The position numbers and the translations under genes were made by a program. A stretch of DNA of 64,000 nucleotides from Paenibacillus donghaensis (GTDB taxonomy: Bacteria > Bacillota > Bacilli > Paenibacillales > Paenibacillaceae): positions 8,432,001 to 8,496,000 of the forward strand of contig NZ_CP021780.1 in NCBI RefSeq assembly GCF_002192415.1. Direction: 5' to 3'. Positions 8,770 to 15,694 of the stretch are shown here, one piece after another (the stretch's first letter is position 1; each line of letters begins with the position of its first letter). A model generated the notes under the pieces. It was not told where the DNA came from, ran no database searches, and worked only from the letters and a program-made list of their open reading frames with translations.

Positions 8770-10110
8770 ATGAAGCTGGCAGTAATCGGCACCGGCTATG
8801 TCGGTCTTGTATCGGGCGTATGTTTCACACTGAATGGTAATCATGTCATTTGCGTCGACAAGGATGAGGATAAGATAAACAAGCTGAACCGGATGGAATC
8901 TCCCATCTATGAGCCGGGGATTGAGGCTTTGATCGAGATGAACCTCCGCGAAGGACGGTTGTCCTTCTCCTCCGACCTGAAAGAGTCGGTACGCCGCTCG
9001 GATATTGTCATCCTGGCTGTGGGAACACCGTCTCTGCCTAACGGCGAAGCGGATCTGCGCTACATCGAAGGCGCTGCCGCCGAGATCGGCGAAGCGATGG
9101 AAGGCTACAAGATCATTATGACCAAATCGACGGTTCCCGTAGGCACCAATGAGAAGATCCGCAACATGATCGCCGCGCACACCAGCCATCCTTTTGACAT
9201 CGTATCCGCTCCTGAGTTCCTGCGGGAAGGCTCAGCCATCGAGGATACGCTTCATCCGGACCGGATCATTATCGGCCTTGACAATCCGAAGCTTGAGTCC
9301 ACCATGCGTACGCTGCATAAGGGTTTCACGGAGAATGTATTCGTAACCGACATCCGCAGCGCAGAGATGATCAAATATGCCTCCAACGCCTTTCTGGCCA
9401 CCAAGATCTCATTCATTAATGAAATTGCGAATATCTGTGAAAAAGTGGGAGCTGATGTAACCGAGGTGGCGCAAGGAATGGGCATGGACCGCAGAATTGG
9501 TTCCTCGTTCCTGCAGGCCGGTATCGGTTATGGCGGCTCCTGCTTCCCGAAAGACACCAATGCGCTGATCCAGATCGCCGGCAACGTCGATTATGAGTTC
9601 AAGCTGCTGGAATCGGTGGTTGAGGTGAACAAGGGACAGCGGTTTATGATTCTCTCCAAGCTGCATGAATCGCTCGGCAATCTGCGCGGCGCAGTCATCG
9701 GCATCTGGGGCCTGGCGTTCAAGCCTAATACGGATGATGTCCGTGAGGCGCCTGCCCGTGAAATCGTTGAAGCGCTGGTAGCCGAAGGCGCCATTGTGAA
9801 GCTGTACGATCCGATTGCTGCGGACAATTTCAGACAGCAATATGATCACCCGCAGCTGCGCTGGTGCACGAAGCCGCAGGAAGCGGCGGAAGGCAGCGAT
9901 GCGGTATGTCTGCTGACCGATTGGAGCGAGTTCAAGGAGCTCAACCTGCATCAGCTGGCCCAGAGCATGCGCCGCCAGGTGCTGATCGACGGCCGCAATG
10001 TGTACGGCAAGGAGCAGATTGAAGGCACAGGGCTGGAATACCACTCGGTGGGACGCCCGGCGATGGGCGGTCTCAGCGGCTATTCTCCAAGTGTGGCAGG
10101 CGTGGTTTAA
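8770..10110 (+). CDS. ugd: UDP-glucose 6-dehydrogenase
   Basis: A 446-residue UDP-glucose/GDP-mannose dehydrogenase family enzyme that oxidises UDP-glucose to UDP-glucuronate with NAD. The NAD-binding loop is GTGYVGLVSG at residues 7-16, the catalytic cysteine lies in GYGGSCFPKDTNAL, and the C-terminal UDP-binding domain has GLAFKPNTDDVREAP. An AAAGGAGG ribosome binding site lies 9 bases before the ATG. Within the exopolysaccharide operon it would supply glucuronic acid, making the polymer acidic. A GDP-mannose dehydrogenase reading is less likely because TuaD-like proteins have this length and motif spacing. Confidence 0.92.
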   Translation: MKLAVIGTGYVGLVSGVCFTLNGNHVICVDKDEDKINKLNRMESPIYEPGIEALIEMNLREGRLSFSSDLKESVRRSDIVILAVGTPSLPNGEADLRYIEGAAAEIGEAMEGYKIIMTKSTVPVGTNEKIRNMIAAHTSHPFDIVSAPEFLREGSAIEDTLHPDRIIIGLDNPKLESTMRTLHKGFTENVFVTDIRSAEMIKYASNAFLATKISFINEIANICEKVGADVTEVAQGMGMDRRIGSSFLQAGIGYGGSCFPKDTNALIQIAGNVDYEFKLLESVVEVNKGQRFMILSKLHESLGNLRGAVIGIWGLAFKPNTDDVREAPAREIVEALVAEGAIVKLYDPIAADNFRQQYDHPQLRWCTKPQEAAEGSDAVCLLTDWSEFKELNLHQLAQSMRRQVLIDGRNVYGKEQIEGTGLEYHSVGRPAMGGLSGYSPSVAGVV

Positions 10111-10160
10111 TTACAGGCTTCTACAATATGCTTCACCTAATCCATGAGGAGGGTTCACTT

Positions 10161-11534
10161 ATGAAACTGGTACTTTTGTCAGGCGGTTCAGGAAAACGGT
10201 TGTGGCCTTTGTCCAACGATTCACGTTCGAAGCAATTCCTAAAGGTACTGGAAAACCCCGCAGGTGAACCGGAATCGATGGTTCAGCGGGTATGGAGACA
10301 GCTTCAGGAAACCGGCATGGCGGATTCCAGTTATCTGGCCACAGGCCGCAGCCAGGTGGAGATGATCCAGAGCCAGCTGGGGCATGACGTTCCGATTATT
10401 GTGGAGCCGGCGCGGCGGGACACATTCCCGGCAATTGCGCTGACAGCGGCCTATCTGTATTCGGTGGCTGGTGTATCCCCGGCCGAGACGGTAGCGATCC
10501 TGCCGGTGGATCCCTATGTGGAGGCTTCCTTCTTCCAGGCGGTGGCCCAGCTGGAGCAGACCATGCAGGATAGCGGGGCGAATCTGGCCCTGATTGGCGT
10601 GGTGCCGGAGCACGCGTCGGAGAAATACGGCTATATTATCCCTACCAGCGCCGAAGCCGGGCCGGGCGGGTACATGCAGGTCAGTCATTTTCAGGAGAAG
10701 CCGGAACGTAAGCAGGCCGAAGAGCTCATAAGCCGCAATGCCTTGTGGAACTGCGGCGTGTTTGCCTTCCGCTTGGGGTATCTGCTTGATATCCTGCAGC
10801 GCAAGGGGCTGCCGCTGAATTATGAAGAACTGCAGAAGCAATATAAGCTGCTGGCGTCGATCAGCTTCGACTACGAAGTGGTAGAGAAGGAAGAGAATAT
10901 CGTGGTGCAGCCGTACGACGGATTCTGGAAAGACCTTGGCACCTGGAACACTCTGACCGAGGAGATGACCAGCAACCATGTGGGCAAAGGATTTGTGACC
11001 GCCGATTCGGAAGGTACCTGCCTGATCAATGAGCTGGATATTCCAATCACGGTGATCGGGGCGAAGGATCTGATCATTGCTGCCAGCCCGGACGGCATTC
11101 TGGTGACCCACAAGGCGGAAAGCCCGAGAATCAAGGAAGTGCTGAAGGCTTTTGAACAAAGACCGATGTACGAGGAGCGCCGCTGGGGCCATTATAAAGT
11201 GATTGATTATGTGAAATATGATGAGGGCAATGAGGTGCTGACGAAGCGGATTTTTATCTCCGAGGGCAAGAACATCAGCTATCAGCTGCATCACAAGCGC
11301 AGTGAGATCTGGACAATCGTCAGCGGAGAAGCGAGCATTGTGCTGAATGAGAAGATGCATAATGTGAAGGCGGGCGATGTGGTCCGTATTCCGCAGGGCA
11401 CTAAGCATGCGATTCTGGCGGTGACGGATATGGAGTTTATTGAGGTCCAGACTGGCTCGGAGCTGGTGGAAGAGGATAATATCCGCATCACCCTGAACTG
11501 GGAAGATATCGAATTACAGCAGTTTATATCTTAG
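10161..11534 (+). CDS. manC: Mannose-1-phosphate guanylyltransferase (ManC type), with C-terminal cupin domain
   Basis: A 457-residue protein with an N-terminal nucleotidyltransferase domain that makes GDP-mannose from GTP and mannose-1-phosphate. The signature LSGGSGKRLWPLSND is at residues 5-19, and FQEKPERKQAEELI and WNCGVFAF follow in order. The C-terminal ~110 residues (RRWGHYKVIDY, QLHHKRSEIWTIVSGEA) form the type II phosphomannose isomerase cupin domain, so the protein may be bifunctional. The ATG at 10161 follows GAGGAGGG and is chosen over an in-frame ATG at 10128. It supplies the mannose donor for the cluster. The c-di-GMP riboswitch starts ~140 bases downstream. Confidence 0.92.
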   Translation: MKLVLLSGGSGKRLWPLSNDSRSKQFLKVLENPAGEPESMVQRVWRQLQETGMADSSYLATGRSQVEMIQSQLGHDVPIIVEPARRDTFPAIALTAAYLYSVAGVSPAETVAILPVDPYVEASFFQAVAQLEQTMQDSGANLALIGVVPEHASEKYGYIIPTSAEAGPGGYMQVSHFQEKPERKQAEELISRNALWNCGVFAFRLGYLLDILQRKGLPLNYEELQKQYKLLASISFDYEVVEKEENIVVQPYDGFWKDLGTWNTLTEEMTSNHVGKGFVTADSEGTCLINELDIPITVIGAKDLIIAASPDGILVTHKAESPRIKEVLKAFEQRPMYEERRWGHYKVIDYVKYDEGNEVLTKRIFISEGKNISYQLHHKRSEIWTIVSGEASIVLNEKMHNVKAGDVVRIPQGTKHAILAVTDMEFIEVQTGSELVEEDNIRITLNWEDIELQQFIS

Positions 11535-11671
11535 GTCCAAACTAACTATTTAAACAAATAAAACGGATTCAAAACAGGTCTTAAGCCTTATTTTTCGAAA
11601 TTAGTCAATTAATGACCTAAATAAAAACTAAATAGAGTCGATACTTACGGTTAGAGGGATCAATCCTTCAA

Positions 11672-11752
11672 TAACGATAAAGGCAAACCTGTCGAAAGAC
11701 TGGGACGCAAAGCTATAGGGCCTTCGCAAGAGTGGCAGCCTGGCTACCGAAA
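11672..11752 (+). promoter_or_regulatory. Cyclic-di-GMP class I riboswitch (GEMM-I)
   Basis: The segment has the conserved core in order: AAAGGCAAACC (11679-11689), a GAAA tetraloop capping a short stem (GTC/GAC, 11691-11700), GGGACGCAAAGC (11702-11713), then a variable stem and GGCAGCCTGGCTACC (11734-11748). This matches the GEMM-I consensus, including the tetraloop and the GGCAGCC strand. The aptamer ends only a few bases before the AAGGAAGAG ribosome binding site of the GH26 gene, and no intrinsic terminator is visible between them. Control of translation start is therefore more likely than attenuation. Whether the ligand turns expression on or off cannot be read from sequence. Confidence 0.92.
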
Positions 11753-11759
11753 GGAAGAG

Positions 11760-14087
11760 ATGAAATTGAGATCTTACCGCACGTATCGACTATTGTTTAT
11801 TGTGGCCGCTGTTGCCTTATTTATGACTGCTATTCCCTGGGGCAGAGGGATGATTCCTTCTGTAGATGCAGGGGCTCTAAATTCCATGCCCCCCGTAAAC
11901 CGTGAAGCTTCCCCCCAAGCAGTTAAACTACTAGAATATCTGAACGCTGTGTCCGGACAAGGCATTCTTGCCGGCCAGCATGACTACCTGGAGAGCCCGG
12001 ACGAGATGAACAACAAGCTGAAGAATACAAGCGGACAATATGCTGCGCTTCACGGCTATGAGCTGGGAGGAATCAGCGGGCAAACCGAAGGCACCTTGGC
12101 CTGGCAGCGCCAGAATGTGGTGAACAGTGCGATCAACTGGAACCGAAACGGCGGGATTGTAGCGATGACCTTCCATGCCAATCTGCCCGGAACCTCTTAT
12201 GACTGGTCCAATGTGCATAGAGGGCTTAGTCAGAGCGAATTCAATAAATATGTAACTCCCGGCACTCCTCAGTATAATAACCTGATTGCCCAGCTAGACA
12301 AGGTCGCGGTATCTCTCAAACGCTTGCGTGATGCCGGTGTACCGGTATTGTGGAGACCCTACCATGAGATGAATGGCGACTGGTTCTGGTGGGGCCGCAA
12401 AACGAACTTCCCTGACCTGTGGAATATTATGTATGACCGTTTTGTTAACGTTCATAAATTGAACAATTTGCTGTGGGTGTGGAATCCGAATGCGCCTAAT
12501 GTATGGTCTGATCCCTACTCCCATTCCTATCCGGGGGCGGATAAGGTGGACATTCTTGCAGCAGACATATACGAAAATGATTACCAGCAGAACTATTATG
12601 ACAGCCTGCTCAGTCTGGCCGCCGGCAAGCCGATTGCCATTGGGGAGAACGGAGAAATGCCGGATACCGCGAAGCTGCTGCAATCGCAGAGCGAGTGGGT
12701 ATATATGATGAACTGGGGAAAGATGTTATATGAAAAAAACAGCACGGAAACCATCCATGCTTTCATGAACAGTAGTTATACGCTGACCCGGGATAAATAC
12801 AAATCGGGGGTGCTCCCGACTGCTACGGCAACTCCAGCGGCAACACCGGTGGTGACAGCCACGCCTGCACCTACACCTACACCTACACCAACCACTGCTC
12901 CGAGACCTGTGGTTACGGCAGCACCTTCACCAACTCCCATGCCTGTAGACGGTAATCCGGTAGTTCCGGCCAGCGGGCTTACGGGCGAATACTTCAGAAA
13001 TATGCAGTTTAGCGGAACGCCAGTACTGGTGCGCAATGATAAGAACATTGATTTCAACTGGCGTCAGGGCGCGCCCGATTCATCGCTTGGCGTGGATTAC
13101 TTCTCCATTCGCTGGAGCGGCCAGATTAAGCCGCTCTACAGTGAAACCTATCAGATCTATACGGCATCGGATGACGGTATTCGCGTCTGGATGGACGACA
13201 GCCTGATTATCGACAGCTGGACTAAGCAGAGCGGCACCGAGCGAATGGGCACGATTGCCCTGCAAGCCGGGCAACTGCATAACATCAAGGTGGAGTATTA
13301 CGAGAACCAGGGCGATGCCCGCATGAAGCTGATGTGGCAGAGTCCCAGCCAGGCGAAGGTAACCGTTCCGGCGAGCGCATTGTTTAACGGGGCAACTTCT
13401 GCTGCGAATTCGCTTGAGATGGCTGTATCCACGCCTGCGCCTACGCCCGTACCAACAGCTGAACCGACCTTAGTGCCCACGCCTACACCAACTGCAGCAC
13501 CAACACCGGACTCAACGCCTGCACCGGTACCAGCCGCAGCGCCAACACCGGTCCCCGCCGAAAGCTTACCGCCGGTTATGGAAGCTCAGCCTGAGCCAAT
13601 GCCATTGCCGATGCCAGAGCAGGCTGCATCTCCCGAAGCTGCCGCTCCTGCCGCTAACGGTCTGTATGGCGAATATTTCAGCAATATGCAGCTGTCGGGC
13701 AGCCCGGTGCTGATGCGTGAAGATGCCAAGCTTGATTTCAACTGGCGGCAAAATTCGCCGGACCCGTTGCTCGGGATTGATTTCTTCTCCGTTCGCTGGA
13801 GCGGACTGATCAAACCTGAGTACAGTGAAACCTACCAGATTTATACCACATCAGATGATGGCATCCGAGTCTGGGTGGACGGCAGCCTGATCATCGACAG
13901 CTGGACCAAGCAGAGCGGCACCGAACGTGTGGGTGAGATCAGTCTAAGCGCAGGCCAGCTGTATGAGATTAAGGTTGAATATTATGAGAACCAGGGTGAT
14001 GCCAGAGTGCGTCTGATGTGGGAAAGCGCCAGTCAGTCCAAAGGAACCGTACCAGCGAGTGCGCTGTTCCTTCCTGCAGGTGTTTGA
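11760..14087 (+). CDS. Secreted GH26 beta-mannanase-like enzyme with two PA14 domains
   Basis: A 775-residue exported protein. Residues 1-~38 are a signal peptide with a basic start and hydrophobic core. Residues ~47-345 are a GH26 domain: HDYLESPDE early, acid/base Glu203 in WRPYHEMNG, and nucleophile candidate Glu296 in IGENGEMP. A Pro-Thr-Ala linker (~350-400) leads to PA14 domain 1 (~405-545), a second Pro-rich linker, and PA14 domain 2 (~645-770). GH26 enzymes mostly cleave beta-1,4-mannan. PA14 domains usually bind glycans. The c-di-GMP riboswitch sits directly upstream. Substrate is probably the mannose-containing polymer of the adjacent cluster, but plant mannan is possible. Confidence 0.9.
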   Translation: MKLRSYRTYRLLFIVAAVALFMTAIPWGRGMIPSVDAGALNSMPPVNREASPQAVKLLEYLNAVSGQGILAGQHDYLESPDEMNNKLKNTSGQYAALHGYELGGISGQTEGTLAWQRQNVVNSAINWNRNGGIVAMTFHANLPGTSYDWSNVHRGLSQSEFNKYVTPGTPQYNNLIAQLDKVAVSLKRLRDAGVPVLWRPYHEMNGDWFWWGRKTNFPDLWNIMYDRFVNVHKLNNLLWVWNPNAPNVWSDPYSHSYPGADKVDILAADIYENDYQQNYYDSLLSLAAGKPIAIGENGEMPDTAKLLQSQSEWVYMMNWGKMLYEKNSTETIHAFMNSSYTLTRDKYKSGVLPTATATPAATPVVTATPAPTPTPTPTTAPRPVVTAAPSPTPMPVDGNPVVPASGLTGEYFRNMQFSGTPVLVRNDKNIDFNWRQGAPDSSLGVDYFSIRWSGQIKPLYSETYQIYTASDDGIRVWMDDSLIIDSWTKQSGTERMGTIALQAGQLHNIKVEYYENQGDARMKLMWQSPSQAKVTVPASALFNGATSAANSLEMAVSTPAPTPVPTAEPTLVPTPTPTAAPTPDSTPAPVPAAAPTPVPAESLPPVMEAQPEPMPLPMPEQAASPEAAAPAANGLYGEYFSNMQLSGSPVLMREDAKLDFNWRQNSPDPLLGIDFFSVRWSGLIKPEYSETYQIYTTSDDGIRVWVDGSLIIDSWTKQSGTERVGEISLSAGQLYEIKVEYYENQGDARVRLMWESASQSKGTVPASALFLPAGV

Positions 14088-14115
14088 CTTACAGCCGCTT
14101 AGAAGGAGGAATACT

Positions 14116-15639
14116 TTGAAGAATTACCGTAAATATATGCTGTTGACGACCCTATTGCCGGTTATTCTTATGGTGACCCTATTACACTGGACAGAGGCGA
14201 GGAATCTGACAGAGTCAGGGGATATCACCTTGACGGAAGTCAAGGTTCCCGCATCTGCGCCGATAGCTCCCGTAAATCCCGAAGCATCCGATGAAGCCAG
14301 TGAGCTGCTGCGTGATTTGGTCAATTTAAGCGGCAAGGGAATCCTCTCCGGCCAGCATGATTACTTGGAGAGCCCGGATGAATTCAACAGCAAGCTTAAG
14401 AGCGCTACAGGCAAACAAGCCGTGCTGCACGGCTATGAGCTGGGAGCATTGAATAACCAGTCCCCGGCAACCATTGCCGCCCAGCGTCAGGCAGTTGTAG
14501 CCAGCGCAATCAAATGGCATAAAGACGGCGGCATCGTGGCGATGACTTTTCATCAGAGCCTGCCCGGCACCTCTCCGGAATGGTCCAGGGTTCAGATGAA
14601 TCTGAGCCAGGCCAAATTTAATGCCTATGTCACACCAGGTACTAAGGAATATCAGAGCCTGGTGGCGGAGCTTGATGATATCGCCGAATATCTGGGGGAG
14701 CTGCGTGATGCGGGTGTACCTGTAATGTGGCGGCCCTATCATGAGATGAACGGCGGCTGGTTCTGGTGGGGCAAGAAGAACAATTTCGAAGTACTCTGGA
14801 ACATTATGTATGAACGGTTTACCGATGTGCACAAGCTAGATAATCTGCTGTGGGTATGGAATCCGAACGCGCCGACCAAGGAGGCCGATCCGTATGCGCC
14901 GTATTATCCGGGAACGGATAAGGTAGATGTACTGGCTGCCGATATCTACAACAATGACTTCAGACAATCCTATTACGACAACCTGCTTAAACTTGCCGAC
15001 GGCAAGCCGATTGGCATCGGCGAGAGCGGAGAGCTGCCTGACCCGGCTATGCTGGCCAAGAAACAGAGCCAGTGGGTTTATATGATGACTTGGGGCAAAA
15101 TGCTGACCGAGAACAACAACATGCAGCAGATTAAGAGCTTTATGGGCAGCAATTATACCGTGTCCCGTGAAGATTTCGTGCGCACGGAACAAGCCGCTAT
15201 AGCTCCGGTCTCCCGCAATGGACTGACCGGCGAATATTTCAACAATGCGGAGCTGTCCGGGACAGCTGCAGTCATTCGCAAGGACAGCAATATTGACTTC
15301 AATTGGCATGGGGAAGGTCCGGCAGAGGGAATTGGCAAGGACAGCTTCTCCATCCGCTGGATAGGAAAGGTCAAACCCGTGTACAGCGAGAAATACACCT
15401 TCTCTGCTTCATCCGATGATGGAGTGCGGGTCTGGATCGACGGGAAGCTGGTTATCGACAGCTGGCAGAACCAGAGCGGTGTTGGTCGTGAAGGCAGTAT
15501 TACTCTGACTGCAGGCACGCTGTACGATATCAAAGTGGAATATTACGAGAACCGAGGAGACGCAAGCATCCGGCTGCAGTGGAAAAGCGCACGCCAGAAG
15601 CAGTCGATTATCCCGCAGAAGGCTCTTTTTCTAAAATAG
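14116..15639 (+). CDS. Secreted GH26 beta-mannanase-like enzyme with one PA14 domain
   Basis: A 507-residue paralogue of the preceding protein. A TTG start at 14116 is chosen because AGAAGGAGGA ends six bases upstream; the resulting N-terminus MKNYRKYMLLTTLLPVILM is a good signal peptide or membrane anchor. The GH26 domain (~55-360) keeps acid/base Glu210 (WRPYHEMNGG) and nucleophile candidate Glu303 (IGESGELP). It connects almost directly to a single PA14 domain (~372-505) without the long Pro-Thr linkers of its neighbour. It lies 28 bases after the first GH26 gene, so it is probably on the same c-di-GMP-controlled transcript. Confidence 0.88.
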   Translation: MKNYRKYMLLTTLLPVILMVTLLHWTEARNLTESGDITLTEVKVPASAPIAPVNPEASDEASELLRDLVNLSGKGILSGQHDYLESPDEFNSKLKSATGKQAVLHGYELGALNNQSPATIAAQRQAVVASAIKWHKDGGIVAMTFHQSLPGTSPEWSRVQMNLSQAKFNAYVTPGTKEYQSLVAELDDIAEYLGELRDAGVPVMWRPYHEMNGGWFWWGKKNNFEVLWNIMYERFTDVHKLDNLLWVWNPNAPTKEADPYAPYYPGTDKVDVLAADIYNNDFRQSYYDNLLKLADGKPIGIGESGELPDPAMLAKKQSQWVYMMTWGKMLTENNNMQQIKSFMGSNYTVSREDFVRTEQAAIAPVSRNGLTGEYFNNAELSGTAAVIRKDSNIDFNWHGEGPAEGIGKDSFSIRWIGKVKPVYSEKYTFSASSDDGVRVWIDGKLVIDSWQNQSGVGREGSITLTAGTLYDIKVEYYENRGDASIRLQWKSARQKQSIIPQKALFLK

Positions 15640-15694
15640 AAGCAGCTTCATAGGAAGACATTCTGACATTCCGAAAGAAAGCGAGGACATGGAC

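Noticed and set aside
10239..11408. Long open frame on the minus strand opposite manC
   Set aside because: It is antisense to a clearly conserved gene, has His/Gln/Leu-rich composition typical of shadow frames in this GC range and no ribosome binding site.
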